Source: Symbiodinium natans
Lineage: Eukaryota > Sar > Dinophyceae > Suessiales > Symbiodiniaceae
Length of the DNA stretch: 64,000 nt
Reading direction: 5' to 3'
NCBI GenBank assembly: GCA_905221605.1
Contig: CAJNDS010002279.1
Span: forward strand, 900,084-964,083
Numbering within the stretch: position 1 is the stretch's first letter; each line of letters begins with the position of its first letter. Under the pieces are notes generated by a model that was not told the DNA's origin, searched no databases, and was given only the letters and a program-made list of their open reading frames with translations. The position numbers and the translations under genes are program-made. This document shows, one piece after another, positions 1-10,264 of this stretch.

Positions 1-195
<195 letters not shown>

Positions 196-279
196 TTTTG
201 TTTGTTTCTTGTTATTTGTTCTTTGTTCAATCTCGTGTGGCCTGTAGGGTTTTAGGTTTAAGGGCTAGCCGAACACCCA

Positions 280-640
280 AACCCCAACAAAAACCCCAAG
301 ACCCTGAAAACCCAGAGAGCCCCAAGCCAAACCCCCAAGCCCCCAAACCCCCAAACTTCAAAACCCCAAATCCCCAAAACCCCAAATCCCCAAAACCCCA
401 AAACCCCAAAACCCAAAAACCTGAAAACCCGAAAACCCAAAACCTCATCCAACCGCAGTCAAGGGTTTGGGCTTTGGGCTTCAGGCTTCAGGGTTTAGGG
501 TTTAGGCTTCAGGGTTTAGGGTTTTGGGGTTTAAAGTGGCAGGTGGGTGGGGGGGGGGTTGGGCGAGGCGGTGTTGGTGGGCGCGGTGGTGGGGGCGGGG
601 CGGGCGGGCGATTCGGGTTTAGGGTTTAGGAAGAACTAAA
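280..640. repeat. Degenerate telomere-like block, AAACCCC then TTTAGGG
   Basis: Left half is degenerate AAACCCC/AAACCCA, right half TTTAGGG-like with G runs, so two opposed arrays meet around 445-470. The 25-bp centre could be a micro-exon on the minus strand, but nothing supports that beyond position. Confidence 0.85.
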
Positions 641-819
641 AGGCCGAAATTCCTGTGAACCCGTAGATGAGCACCCCGATTGAACCCTCTGACGCCAAGA
701 AGGGCCCCTATAAACTGCATGAACCCTGTGCCTAGCTTGGCATCAAAATAGCCCAAAAACCCTTTAGAAGAAGGCCTTGGGGGCCCAAAAACCTGAAAAA
801 ATAGGAGGCCCTTGGAGCC

Positions 820-1143
820 TTAGGGTCTATGAATAGAAGCGCCTCCAAAACACGAGAAGGGGGCATGCAAGTGATGGGCGAGGACGATGCTGCCGCCCCT
901 GCACGGGCGCTCTTGAGCTCCACGCATCTCCCGCAGACGATCGTCGGCGCTCACCTGCACCCAACAACAGGTCACCCCACTGTCAGGGTTTGCGACACGA
1001 CGCCGACGTTCGACCTGGGTCTGGTGCTCTGCTTCGGTCAAAGGCGTCACTGTTCCGAGATCTGCAAGACGCTGTACGAAGTCTCCCCACACTGCGCCTT
1101 GCCCCTGGGCCGCCAGTTCCCATATCTTGATCTTCCTTATCAT
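820..1143 (-). CDS. Coding-like segment, probably two fused exon frames
   Basis: A 107-codon minus frame with natural composition, including the stretches GDFVQRLADLGTVTPLTEAE and VSADDRLREMRGAQERP. An AG (acceptor) follows a TTTAGGG-like run near 1136, and a GTGCAG/GTGAGC pair lies inside near 950, so a short intron may be included. No family recognised. The opposite strand is also open here, so the strand rests on composition and agreement with neighbouring islands. Confidence 0.45.
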   Translation of the reverse strand: MIRKIKIWELAAQGQGAVWGDFVQRLADLGTVTPLTEAEHQTQVERRRRVANPDSGVTCCWVQVSADDRLREMRGAQERPCRGGSIVLAHHLHAPFSCFGGASIHRP

Positions 1144-1173
1144 TCCCTAAGCCCTAAACCCTAAACCCTAAAC

Positions 1174-1226
1174 CGTTGGCTCCCTTTTCTCGTCCTGTAT
1201 CCATCGGCTCCACGGCATTTTGTTGG
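1174..1226 (-). CDS. Exon candidate between inverted telomere blocks
   Basis: A 53-bp island. In sense it follows TTTAAACCTTAAAG (acceptor AG) and ends at ACG followed by GTTTAGGG, so the repeat supplies the 5' splice site. The frame reads NKMPWSRWIQDEKREPT: charged and Trp-bearing, unlike translated repeat. Left flank is CCCTAAA, right flank TTTAGGG. Function unknown. Confidence 0.6.
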
Positions 1227-1320
1227 CTTTAAGGTTTAGGGGGTTTAGGGTTTAGGATTTAGGGTTTAGGGTTTAGGGTGTAGGGTTTAGGGTTTAGGGT
1301 TTAGGGTTCGCGGTTTAGGG
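1215..1320. repeat. Interstitial TTTAGGG block
   Basis: About 14 heptamers with a few variants (TGTAGGG, TTCGCGG). It is one of more than 60 such blocks in the window. Blocks longer than about 200 bp, and those with unusual unit structure, are listed separately; the others fill the gaps between exon candidates. Confidence 0.95.
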
Positions 1321-1558
1321 TATAAGCCCCTAAACCCTGAACCATGTAATATTGGGGCCTGACTCATTAGAACCGGGTTTGTTGGGCTATTGTGGTATAT
1401 GTATTTCGGGATCAGAAGGGAAGGCTACTAGTAGCTCTTCCGCCCCCTATATTAGCCCTTTACAACCGTGAGAGCCCCGCACTCTGACCCTGGACCCTAA
1501 ACCCTAAACCCTAGACCCTAAACCCTAGACCCTAAAACCCTAAACCCTAAACCCTACA

Positions 1559-1653
1559 GACGTGCCTCCTTGCGTGCAGACGCCGTCTGGTCCGCAGACG
1601 CCTTCACTAGGGGCCGCCTTGCCGAAGCCGCGGTGCAGAGATGTGCAGAGTTC
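1559..1653. CDS. Exon-sized coding-like island, strand uncertain
   Basis: Lies between CCCTAAA (left) and TTTAGGG (right). Plus reading: acceptor CCCTACAG then RASLRADAVWSADAFTRG. Minus reading: ends at GTAGGG and contains VKASADQTASARKEAR. Both are open, so I do not choose, though most neighbours are minus. Confidence 0.4.
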
Positions 1654-2322
1654 AGGGGGGGTTTAGGGCTTCGGGTGTAGGGTTCAGGTGTTTAGGGTTT
1701 AGGGTTTAGGGGTTGAGGGGTTTAGGGTTGTAGGGTTTAGGGGTTTAGGCTTCCCTAAACCCTAAACCCTAACTCCTGAACCCTAAACTTTGGAGTTTCG
1801 GGTTCGAGCCTGAGGACCCTTTGCCCTGAAAAAACTCTTAGGACTGCACAGGGTCCCCGGACTCCGGACTCGGACGACCCTTGATAGAGGCTTCAAGGTT
1901 TGTAAACCCTAAACCCTAAACCCTGAACCTTAAACCCTAAATCCAAAACCTCAAACCCTGAACCCTAAACCCTAAGTCTTAGAATGTGGCGCCTTGCAGC
2001 TGGCGTAGAGTGTTTAGAGTTTAGGGTTTAGGGTTTAGGGTTTAGGGTTTAGGGTTTAGGGTTTAGGGTTTAGGGTTTAGGGTTTAGGGTTTAGGGTTTA
2101 GGGTTTAGGGAATCGATCCCGAAGCCCCCAAACCCCTCAACCATTCTTGTAAGGACCTTCTTGTAGTGTGTTCTTAGCCCCCAAAGCCTGGAATAAGGGT
2201 TTAGGGTTATGGCCTCGAGCCCTCTTGTACAGTTTGGGGGGGATGTGGGGTGTAGAGACCTTAGAAGCTAAACCCAAAATCCTAAACCCTAAGCCCCAAC
2301 CCCCAACCCCCCCAAACCGAAC

Positions 2323-2444
2323 CTCTGGCGTCTCGGACACTTCCTCGGCCGGCACATCCACGGGCGGCTGCTCGGGTGGGTGCTCGGCCGGTGGCTCCGC
2401 TTGGGCCGCGAGGTGTGGGCAGCTCCGTAGGCAGTTTCTCATCC
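2323..2444 (-). CDS. Exon candidate, Pro/Glu-rich linker
   Basis: In sense the acceptor is CCGCCAG and the donor CCAGAG|GTTCGG. The frame gives Cys-bearing RSCPHLAAQ and then a run rich in P, E, V and A (EPPAEHPPEQPPVDVPAEEV), typical of a disordered linker. The segment is 122 bp. A CCCAA-rich repeat follows in the intron and TTTGGGG/TTTAGGG precedes it. Confidence 0.6.
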
Positions 2445-3003
2445 CTGGCGGCGGGTTTGGGGTTTGGGGTTTGGGGTTTAGGGTTTAGGGTTTAGGGTTT
2501 AGGGTTTAGGATTTAGGGTTTAGGGTTTAGGGTTTAGGGTTTAGGGTTTAGGGTTTACCATGAGCCTGAAGCCAACACGGCCCAGGGTTTCGTGTTTCCC
2601 AAAACCTAAAACCCAAAAACACCAAACCACCCCTGAGGCACCCCGACGAGGAATACTTTTCAGATCATTGTGGGCCAAGGGCAAAACAGAATCCAATCAC
2701 TTTGAGACTTCAACCCTCATTCCCTAAGCTCTATTCCGTAAATCTGAAGCCACGCGCCCGATGCCCCTAGTTTCTTGTGAGCCCTAAACCCGAAACCCAA
2801 AACCCACCCCTAAACCCTGAACGCTAAACCCTAAACCCTAGACCCTAAACCCGAAACCCGAAACCCTAAACCCGAAACCCTAAACCCGAAATCCAAACCC
2901 CTAAACCCTAAACCCGAAACCCTGAACCCGGAATCCAAAACCCTAAACCCTAAACCCGAAACCCTAAACCCTAAACCCTAAACCCTAAACCCTAAACCCA
3001 AAG

Positions 3004-3062
3004 CCAGCCGGAGGGACTCTCGGGCTCTGCATCCTGGGCAAACCGACTCGAGGCTCTTTTTG
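3004..3062. CDS. Exon-sized island, strand uncertain
   Basis: Between CCCTAAA and TTTAGGG. Plus reading: acceptor AAGCCAG, frame PEGLSGSASWANRLEALF, consensus donor GTGAGT. Minus reading: KRASSRFAQDAEPESPSGW with a GC donor. The plus donor is the better signal; the minus reading agrees with most neighbours. Confidence 0.45.
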
Positions 3063-3085
3063 GTGAGTTATTGGGGCGAGCGGGG

Positions 3086-3250
3086 GTTTAGGGTTTAGGG
3101 TTTAGGGTTTAGGGTTTAGGGTTTAGGGTTTAGGGTTTAGGGTTTAGGGTTTAGGGTTCAGGGTTCAGGGTTTAGGGTTTAGGGTTTAGGGTTTAGGGTT
3201 TAGGGTTTAGGGTTTAGGGTTTAGGGTTTAGGGTTTAGGGTTTAGGGGTT
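3086..3250. repeat. Interstitial TTTAGGG block
   Basis: About 23 heptamers, nearly perfect, with two TTCAGGG variants in the middle. It ends in a G-rich region and a poly-G run near 3350-3372. Confidence 0.95.
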
Positions 3251-3930
3251 TTAGGGTGTACTGGGCTTGGGGTGCTTGGGGTGATGGGTGCAAGGCTTAG
3301 GAAGGTTCAGGTTGTCTTGATTTGTGTTTGTGCTTTTTGCTTTTCTTTTGTGGGGGGGAGGGGGGGGGGGGTGGAGGGTTTAGGGTGTAGGGTTTAGAGT
3401 TTAGGGTTTCGGGCTTAGGCTCTGTCTTCGAGGAATTGCGGCTTTCTAGGCTTAATTAGGCTCCAGGTGGAGGGCCGGTCCACCCTTAAACCCTTATGTT
3501 GTCGACCCCAAGCCTCAACCCTGAACCCTTATAAACCTAATAGACCCTGGACCCTAGGCCCTTCTTCAGCACCTTCTAGTTAATGGAACCTAATTTTAAC
3601 ACAAAAGTAGATCATGCTTTTCTAGCTGCCTATCATTGAAAACCCTAAACCCGAAACCCTAGACCCCAAACCTAAACATGTGGTTCGTCCCGAGGTGCTA
3701 CGCACTTTCTCTGCTCGGTTTAACGAAATCCCAAAGCCCGAACACGGCAAATTCCACCAGAAACCCTAAACCCTAACGACCCTAAACCCTAAACCCTAAT
3801 GAAGCCCTAAACCCTTAATTCAGCTTGCGGTTTGGGGTTTTGGGGGTGGAAAAGTTGAGGGTAACCTGACGCCACAAAAACCCTAAACCCTAAACCCTAA
3901 ACCCCAAACCCTAAACCCTAAACCCTCAAC

Positions 3931-4010
3931 CTCGTCCAGCGCAGCCACAGGCGCGCAGAGTCCCTCCGCAGCCCACTGGGGGCAGTTCTCGTCAGCGTCG
4001 ATCAGCTCAT
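3931..4010 (-). CDS. Exon candidate with a ShKT-like motif
   Basis: The sense frame reads ELIDADENCPQWAAEGLC and then PVAALDE, ending at GACGAG|GTTGAGGG. The pattern C-x2-W-A-x2-G-x-C after Asp/Glu/Asn is the core of ShKT domains (short Cys-rich modules found attached to enzymes such as prolyl 4-hydroxylases and peptidases). Only part of a roughly 35-residue domain fits in this exon, so the remaining cysteines would be in neighbouring exons. Flanks are CCCTAAA (left) and TTTAGGG (right). Confidence 0.6.
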
Positions 4011-4298
4011 CTCGGCGGTTGGTTTAGGGTTTAGGGTTTAGGGTCTAGGGTTTAGGGTTTAGGGTTTAGGGCTTAGGGTTTAGGGCCTAGGGCTCTACAG
4101 GAGGGCAGTAGGCTTCGGGTTGGAGGGTTTGGGGGGGGGGAGATGATTTTGAGGGCTATCCTTTTAAGTGCTTGCGAACTTTGCCAGTGCTTACAACCCA
4201 AAACCAAAACCCAAAACCAAAAACCCTAAACCATAAACCCTCAACCCGAAACCCTAAACCCGAAACCCTAAACCCTAAACTCTAACCCCAAACCCTAC

Positions 4299-4370
4299 AG
4301 TCGAAAGAGGTACAGGTCTGAGTACTCCACCTGGTCCCTGGCCACACGCCAGCAGAGCCAGCACGGCTGC
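4299..4370 (-). CDS. Exon candidate
   Basis: Acceptor AAACACAG and donor CGACT|GTAGGG, where the donor runs into the repeat. The best frame includes CWRVARDQVEYSDLYLFR. A second frame is also open. Function unknown. Confidence 0.45.
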
Positions 4371-4474
4371 CTGTGTTTCAGGCTTAGGGCTTAGGGTTTA
4401 GGGTTTAGGGTTTAGGGTTTAGGGTTTAGGGTTTAGGGCTTAGGGTTTAAGGTTTAGGGTTTAGGGCCTCTAAG

Positions 4475-5146
4475 GTGTTAAAGGGAGGGTGCTACGAGGC
4501 AGATACCTACAAGGAACCTGCTTCGGGTACCTTAGGACTATGTTACGGACTGTTGGCTTAGGGTTGAGCGGTTTAGGGATTTAGGAAAAAGAGCAAGCCG
4601 CAAACCCAACAGAACCCCCCCGCATGAAGACGGCAGATCTCTCGGAAAGCAAAGGGGAGGCCTCCCCCTCCCCCCTAAGATCATCTTCTACGCCCCCAGA
4701 AGCCCACTGAACAAAAAGACAGGCTAACATTTTTTAAACACATTTGTATACATATCGATTTATATCTTTATACATGTACTATGCGTTTTTGAGCTCTAGG
4801 GTTGCGGCTTCAAGCTAAGGTTGAGGGTTTTGGGGAGTGTTTTCGAGGGTCGGGCTTCGGGCTTAAGGGGTGTCAGGGTTTCGGGTTTTAGGGTTCGGGG
4901 CTTAGGTTTCATCGTTTAGGGTTGCGTCACAGATACCCCAACCCGAAAAGACCTTCCCATCTCCAACCACAAAGCATAAGTCTGGCGCATGCAGAGCACG
5001 CTCTACGTCGAGTGTCGAAAGATCACATTCTACCGCGACAAGTGAAGCTCGAGGCCCTGAATTCTTTGGGGGGGAGAAGAATCTACTTTGGGCGCTTGGG
5101 GTTTAGGTTTAGGTCGGTTGAGGGTTTAGCGCTAGTGACGCAAGTC
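4475..5146. other. Intron interior or intergenic sequence
   Basis: Unique sequence with scattered degenerate repeat units and a short AT-rich part (4,725-4,785). Open frames here are short and show no splice context that I trust. Confidence 0.5.
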
Positions 5147-5260
5147 TACTGTTTGCTTGATGAACCCCAAAAAAGAAAGGTGATAATCCCGAGATTGCCC
5201 TTATAAGGAAGAAAACTCTTCATTTTTGGGGGTGGTTCTTCAGCAAATGGTGGTAGTGAT
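5146..5260 (-). repeat. Dispersed repeat related to 40,410 and 46,190
   Basis: Shares a core (CTTATAAGGGCAAT, then GGGATTAT, then a TTTTTGGGG run followed by TTCTTAAGCAAA or similar) with copies near 8,310-8,350, 40,410-40,470 and 46,190-46,345. Copies differ in length and in the homopolymer runs. It looks like an old short mobile element. Confidence 0.55.
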
Positions 5261-5681
5261 TTGGGGTAGGCCCGCCTGCAGCAAAATCGGTCGTGCGGCT
5301 GCCATTGCGGGTTGTCAAGCACCGTGGCTACTCCCACAAACCACAGTTGCGCTTGCATGGGCAGCTGGCAAGCTGTCAGTGTCTGGTACATATACCCAGG
5401 CTTAGCAGCTTGCCCCTAAGCCCTGGAGCATAAGACCCCCAAAAAATGTGATCACCTAAAGCCTTGAACCTCCAACCCATCGCGGGACCACCCCCCTTCG
5501 AGCTGATTCCCACGCGTCCTCAAGTACTGCGCTACCATGATCACATGACGACGGTCCCAAACTCTACACCCCTAAACCCTAAACCCTAAACCCTAAACCC
5601 TGAACCCTAAACTCTAAACCCTAAACCCTAATCTTAGAGGCCCCTACAGATGGCCCTTCTTAAACCCTAAACCCTATAGAC

Positions 5682-5752
5682 CTAATTGCCCGGGGGGTTG
5701 GTGGTTCCTGATGGCAAGCTGAACGGACCTGGGCAGCCGAAACAGCATGGAC
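5682..5752 (-). CDS. Exon candidate
   Basis: Acceptor CTAAAGAG and donor AATTAG|GTCTATAGGG. The frame reads VHAVSAAQVRSACHQEPP and then TPRAIR. The 71-bp island lies between CCCTAAA and TTTAGGG-like flanks. Function unknown. Confidence 0.55.
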
Positions 5753-5877
5753 CTCTTTAGGGGTTCAGGGTTTCGGGCTTCGGGCGCTGGGCTCCAACAA
5801 ACAAAGGTGAGACTCCAAAAAAGAGAGTATGGTGCCTCGTGCCCGTTTCTTTTTGGAGCCTTCCAGAGCCGACAAAA

Positions 5878-5980
5878 ACCCTAAACCCTAAACCCTAAAC
5901 CCTAAACCCTAAACCCTAAACCCTAAACCCTAAACCCTAAACCCTAAACCCTAAACCCTAAACCCTAAACCCTAAACCCC
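5878..5980. repeat. Interstitial CCCTAAA block
   Basis: About 14 perfect AAACCCT units. A short GC-rich island (5,981-6,016) follows. In minus sense it would run into GTTTAGGG, but its frame is too short to judge. Confidence 0.95.
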
Positions 5981-6030
5981 GTGGCCGCGCGCGCCCCCAG
6001 CGAGTCCATACCATTTGGCAGTTTTCACCC

Positions 6031-6294
6031 TTGGAAGCTCAACCAAACAAACACAGGAGAACCACTGAACTATATGGAACTTGGAACCCTAGCAGAAATT
6101 GTGATTTTAGCTGTTTCTTGGGAATTGTAGTACCCAAACAAGTGAAAATCTCATTCTCACGTCTCCCTAAGTCTGAAAGCTCAACAGAAGAACCGGGCAC
6201 GCGCCCCTCCACAACGGTATTTGCTGACTTCTCACAAGGGAATGCAGAACCCAAAAGGGGCGAAAGGTCACCGCTGGGCCTATCAAGGGACTAA
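6031..6294 (+). CDS. Coding-like open frame, 87 codons
   Basis: Composition looks natural (for example FLGIVVPKQVKISFSRLP), with no repeat-derived peptides. The minus strand is open over most of the same span (71 codons), so strand and reality are uncertain. No family recognised and no clear splice signals. Confidence 0.3.
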   Translation: MEAQPNKHRRTTELYGTWNPSRNCDFSCFLGIVVPKQVKISFSRLPKSESSTEEPGTRPSTTVFADFSQGNAEPKRGERSPLGLSRD

Positions 6295-6568
6295 CGGGGG
6301 GACCCTTCTCAGCGACCTCAGGGAGAATGTAGGGGCTACAAAAGTCATGTTGCGCCCTTTTTAGTACTGGAGTCCGCCTTTAAAGTTGCCATTACGAAAC
6401 AGGCCCCCACACACTTTTTCAAGTAGCCCACGAGCCGTCCTCATGCGCTTTCAACCCTCGACCCCTACCCGCCCTAACCCCAGCCCCGTTCCCGGTTAAT
6501 AGAGAAGACGTAGAAACCCCAAAGTTTTTTTTTTTCTGGGGGGGGGGGGGGGCCAGGATACTAAAGCG

Positions 6569-6662
6569 AGTGCAACATAATGCAGGGACTGAATGAGGTG
6601 TATATATCTAGGGGCGAGTGCAACATTATGCAGGGACTGAATGAGGTGTATATATCTAGGGT
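6569..6662. repeat. Tandem duplication of a 47-bp unit
   Basis: Two adjacent copies of a unit starting GAGTGCAACAT and ending TATATATCTAGGG differ at very few positions. It sits beside a poly-T/poly-G run (6,525-6,552). Confidence 0.85.
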
Positions 6663-6774
6663 TACATAGGGGAAGAAGATTAAGGGTCCCTTCCAGGGGT
6701 CCCTCCTTTAAAACCCCCAGAACAGCAAAAAACTTTATTTTACTTCGAACATCCCCACCCTCTCTTGGTAGAGA

Positions 6775-7035
6775 TACTCTGGGGTTGGGCACTCCAGGGA
6801 GACTCTGGGGCTGGGCACTCCGGGGGTTGGGCACTCCAGGGAGACTCTGGGGTTGGAGACTCTGGGGCTGGGAATTCGGGTACACTCTGGGGTTGGGCAC
6901 TCCATGGAGACTCTGGGGTTGGGCACTCCCACTCTGGGGTTGGGCACTCCAGGGAGACGACTCTGGGGTTGGGCACTCCAAGAACACTCTAGAGTTGGGC
7001 ACTCCAGGGACACTGTGGGGTTGGGCACTCCAGGG
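6775..7035. repeat. Minisatellite of about 24 bp, GGTTGGGCACTCCAGG core
   Basis: Around ten irregular copies of a unit such as GACTCTGGGGTTGGGCACTC, with partial units and small indels. All frames are open across it, giving several overlapping Pro/Ser/Trp-rich frames that are artefacts of the repeat. A smaller GAGGAGAAGAGTT repeat follows (7,040-7,092). Confidence 0.9.
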
Positions 7036-7183
7036 ATGAGCGAGGAGTAGACTGGGCGAGGAGAAGAGTTCCGGGCGAGGAGAAGAGTTGAGTTAAAAAT
7101 CTAACAACCCCACACCGAGGGTGGGGAAAAAGAAACTAAACTCTAAAACCTTAAACCAAAACAACAAAAAGCCAAAACAAGAC

Positions 7184-7230
7184 CGACGGCTGGCAGAGAC
7201 ACGCTGGAGCTCGGGCTCAAAAACGTTGGT
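7184..7230 (-). CDS. Exon candidate, probable coiled-coil edge
   Basis: Acceptor AACTTGAG and donor CGTCG|GTCTTG. The 47-bp frame reads TNVFEPELQRVSASRR. A TTTAGGG block begins right beside the acceptor side (7,235). Confidence 0.55.
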
Positions 7231-7234
7231 CTCA

Positions 7235-7500
7235 AGTTTTAGGGTTTAGGGTTAGGGTTTAGGGTTTAGGGTTTAGGGTTTAGGGTTTAGGGTTTAGGGT
7301 TTAGGGTTTAGGGTTTAGGGTTTAGGGTTAGGGTTTAGGGTTTAGGGGGGTTTGGGGTTTAGGGTTTAGGTTAGGGTTTAGGGTTTAGGGTTTAGGGTTT
7401 AGGGTTTAGGGTTTAGGGTTTAGGGTTTAGGGTTTAGGGTTTAGGGTTTAGGGTTTAGGGTTTAGGGTTTAGGGTTTAGGGTTTGGGGTTTCGAGTTCAG
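7235..7500. repeat. Long interstitial TTTAGGG block
   Basis: About 37 heptamers with a few hexamer slips (TTAGGG) and one G-rich interruption near 7,347. It is G-rich on the plus strand. Confidence 0.95.
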
Positions 7501-7627
7501 GGTTTAGGGGTAGTTTCGGATTCGACCCAACAAAGACACAGAAGCAACCGGGGTTTAGGGCTTTGGACCCTAGGGCTTGGGGTTTAGAGCCTAAGCAAGA
7601 ACCATCCCCCCAAGCCCCAACCCTTCC

Positions 7628-7702
7628 ACACGGCAGCCATTTTCGCACGCGCCCGACCTCTCGACATGCCCACGCAAGCCCTGCTGAAAGCCTACGCTAC
7701 GT
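7628..7702 (-). CDS. Exon candidate
   Basis: The frame includes FQQGLRGHVERSGACENGCR. A good acceptor (TAGGCTTTCAG) lies at 7,684 and a weaker AG at 7,703. The donor is probably CCGT|GTGGAAGG. Function unknown. Confidence 0.5.
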
Positions 7703-8139
7703 CTCAAGGGTTGAGGGCTTAGGGTTTAGGGTCTAGGGTTTAGGCTTTGACCCCCGAAATGCCCATCGTGATAGCCTCTACATGCCGCGACACGTACCCT
7801 ATGTCTTGGGGCATTGTCCCGATCACTTGCAGGGTCAAACAGCATCCAGTTCAGGGTATGTACCCCATACAGCCCGAAGCTGAAACCCTGTGCATTACGC
7901 ATCCCAACTAGACCCTAAACCCCAAACCCCAAGCACTAAACCTGTTCGGGTTTAGGCTCAAGGGTTCTTAGCCCCAGTGCAGAGTATTCCCATGAACGCC
8001 ACAAAGATGCGAGAGCAAGCGTACTTCTGGGCATCATAGATAGGTCTAGCAAACCCCTGAATCCGAAAGCCGAGAGAACGAGGAACTGGGCATCCTAGGC
8101 TGCTCTTTGCCTACGGCCCCCTTCCCCCCAATAAAAAGA

Positions 8140-8204
8140 AGAAAATAATAATGATCATAAAAAATAATAGTGATGATGATGATGATGAGATGATGAGATG
8201 ATGA

Positions 8205-8267
<63 letters not shown>

Positions 8268-8290
8268 GATGATGACGACGATGATGATGC
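8140..8290. repeat. GAT trinucleotide repeat
   Basis: (GAT)n with GAGATGAT and GACGAC interruptions after an AAATAATAATG stretch. The long Ser and Ile frames on the minus strand are translated repeat. Confidence 0.95.
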
Positions 8291-8448
8291 TGATAAACAT
8301 GACAATAATGATAATGAACCCTTTTTGGGGGTTCTTAAGCAAATAGCAGTAGATTAGCTCACCTAAGGGTAATGTAGGCATTCATGTATTAATGTCCCTA
8401 AACCCTGAACCCTTTTTTGGGGGGGGTCCTGACAGTAGACTAGCTCAC

Positions 8449-8515
8449 CTCCGCTTCTTCGGGGCTCTCCGCGATGCAGAAGACTCAGCACTGTCCGGGG
8501 CCTCCGAAGAACATT
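8449..8515 (-). CDS. Exon candidate with consensus donor
   Basis: The donor is CGGAG|GTGAGC. The frame reads SSEAPDSAESSASRRAPKKR, an Ser/Glu then basic stretch like a disordered or nuclear-targeting segment. The acceptor is unclear and the upstream boundary approximate. Confidence 0.5.
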
Positions 8516-8710
8516 GGGGGCTTAGAGTGTGGGGTTTGGAGTTTCGGGTTTAGGGTTTAGGGTTTAGGGTTTAGGGCGTAGGGCTTAGGGCTTAGGGTTT
8601 AAGGTTTTCAGTTCAGTCAGGTCTACATGCACCCTAAACGCTCCAACCGCGCGTCTTGCCGCGCCTCCTAAGCCCCCTATAGGTGCATTCGTGTGGCAAA
8701 AGCTTAACCT

Positions 8711-8860
8711 ACTTGGAGGTACATGGCACGCAGTAACTAATTATAACTGTACTTGTAACTGTACTTATAACCATACTAGGGCACTTAAGGGGCTTATAAG
8801 TACAGTTAGAAGTTAGAAGTGCTGTTATAATTAATTACTAAGGACCATGAACCTCCAAGT
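8711..8860. mobile_element. MITE-like inverted-repeat element, copy 1
   Basis: Starts ACTTGGAGGTACATGG and ends CCATGAACCTCCAAGT: imperfect terminal inverted repeats, with inner inverted repeats (TAATTATAACTGTACTTGTAAC and its complement) making the whole 150 bp a hairpin. Flanked by T and A, so a TA target is possible. Related copies lie at 15,753, 29,626 and 39,531. No coding capacity. Confidence 0.8.
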
Positions 8861-8972
8861 ATTGAATACCAGTACGAACTGCACTTGTCAGGGTTAACAG
8901 AGTGCCAAAGCTCGGGACTTTTGCAGCAAGCCCAAGTCCCCGGCGGGAAGATGGAAAGCATCTCTTTTCCAA

Positions 8973-9212
8973 GTGGAGCAAGTAAGCATGTACGAAGGCA
9001 GGAAAAGGCAGGATCGGCATCTGTCGGTGTTCAAGCAGCGTGTTTTTTCGCACTGTGGGCTTTCAGCACAACTTCTCTCTTCGGATGTCGAGCACCTCCC
9101 AGAGGCGTTTATCGTCCAGCGAAGTCCAGGGATTGCATTCCAGCCGGTCTTTGCGCCAGACCTGATATGCCCGAAAAGCTTGGAGGAAGCTTTGCAAGTC
9201 CGGCACCGGTAG
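8973..9212 (+). CDS. Coding-like plus-strand frame with stop, possible 3' exon
   Basis: 79 codons of natural composition, including QRVFSHCGLSAQLLSSDVEH and VFAPDLICPKSLEEALQV, with a TAG stop at the very edge of a CCCTAAA block. An in-frame stop lies just before the ATG, so upstream sequence would come from another exon or the ATG is real. No family recognised. It runs against the minus-strand trend, so it may be a nested or separate gene. Confidence 0.5.
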   Translation: MEQVSMYEGRKRQDRHLSVFKQRVFSHCGLSAQLLSSDVEHLPEAFIVQRSPGIAFQPVFAPDLICPKSLEEALQVRHR

Positions 9213-9269
9213 CCCTAAACCCTAAACCCTAAACCCTAAACCCTAAACCCTAAACCCTAAACCCTAAAC

Positions 9270-9394
9270 CGGCCTCTGCAGGATCCATTGCGAAGCAAGG
9301 AAACTTCTTGCTGACACTCTTGGACCAAATCCCGGCCTCGCTTGTTCTGTCTGCGAAGCTGTCGCTTTGCCTGGGAAAAGATGCCCTCTGCTGC
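9270..9394 (-). CDS. Coiled-coil exon candidate
   Basis: A 125-bp exon between CCCTAAA and TTTAGGG. The acceptor is GGGGACCAG; the donor is GCCG|GTTTAGGG, made by the repeat. The frame contains IFSQAKRQLRRQNKRGRDL and VQECQQEVSLLR, with charged heptad spacing as in coiled coils. Very unlikely to be chance. Confidence 0.75.
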
Positions 9395-9862
9395 CTGGTC
9401 CCCAATTTAGGGTTAAGGGTTTAGGGTTTAGGGTTTAGGGTTTAGGGTTAAGGGTTTAGGGTTTAGGTTTTAGGGTTTAGGGTTTGAGGGCCGAATCAGG
9501 GTTAAAGCCTGAAGCCCTTAGCGGTTTGACCGAAGTTTGAGGAGAAAGACAAACGGTGGCCGATGGACACAAATTCAAGAATGAATTTTAAAAAAACACG
9601 GCCCCGATTGTTCAAAATCTGAAAAACACGTAAATACTCATAGCTTAGAGATGTTTTAGGGTTTAGGGTTTAGGGTTTAGGGTTAGTCTGGAATCTAACA
9701 TGAACAAAAGGTAAGTAAGGGCACCACCGGAAATCCTAGTTAGGCCTGAAGCCATCAACCCTACATGCTACATTGCTGAATGCTATGCCCAAGAAACAAA
9801 CGGGGAACAAGGTGAGGGTAACCCTAAACCCTAAATCCTAAACCCTAAGGTGAGGGTACTAC

Positions 9863-9925
9863 TTGCGACATCCTGGGCGCGCTTCGCCTTAACCTGCCAG
9901 GGCGTTGCGCCGATTCCGGCGTCAA
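9863..9925 (-). CDS. Exon candidate
   Basis: 63 bp with acceptor CAAAGAG and donor TCGCAA|GTAGTACC. The frame reads LTPESAQRPGRLRRSAPRMS, a basic, Pro-containing stretch. The plus strand is also open (CDILGALRLNLPGRC), so the strand is by context. Confidence 0.45.
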
Positions 9926-10264
9926 CTCTTTGGGGTTTCGGGTTTAGGGTTTAGGGTTTGGGGTTTGGGGTTTAGGGTTTAGGGTTTAGGGCTTAGGGCT
10001 GAGGGTAGGGTTTAGGGCTCATAAAGGTGGGGTCAAGGATATATCCATCCACTATATGAAGTGACATGTGGTCAGCCCACAAAAGGCAAACACATCCACA
10101 ATCAAAAGAGCATGTGGACCTGCCCTAATCAAGGGTACGAGTCCTGATAGATGTCTAGGATTCTGATCCCTACCCTGAACCCTAAACCCTAAACCCTAAA
10201 CCCTAAACTCTAAACCCTAAACCCTAAACCCTACTGACAAGTCTCCCCCCCCCACCTTCGGAAA

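Noticed and set aside
6496-7050. Several overlapping 65-168 codon frames rich in Pro, Ser and Trp
   Set aside because: All come from the 24-bp minisatellite, which is open in every frame.
8046-8381. Poly-Ile and poly-Ser frames
   Set aside because: They translate the GAT trinucleotide repeat.
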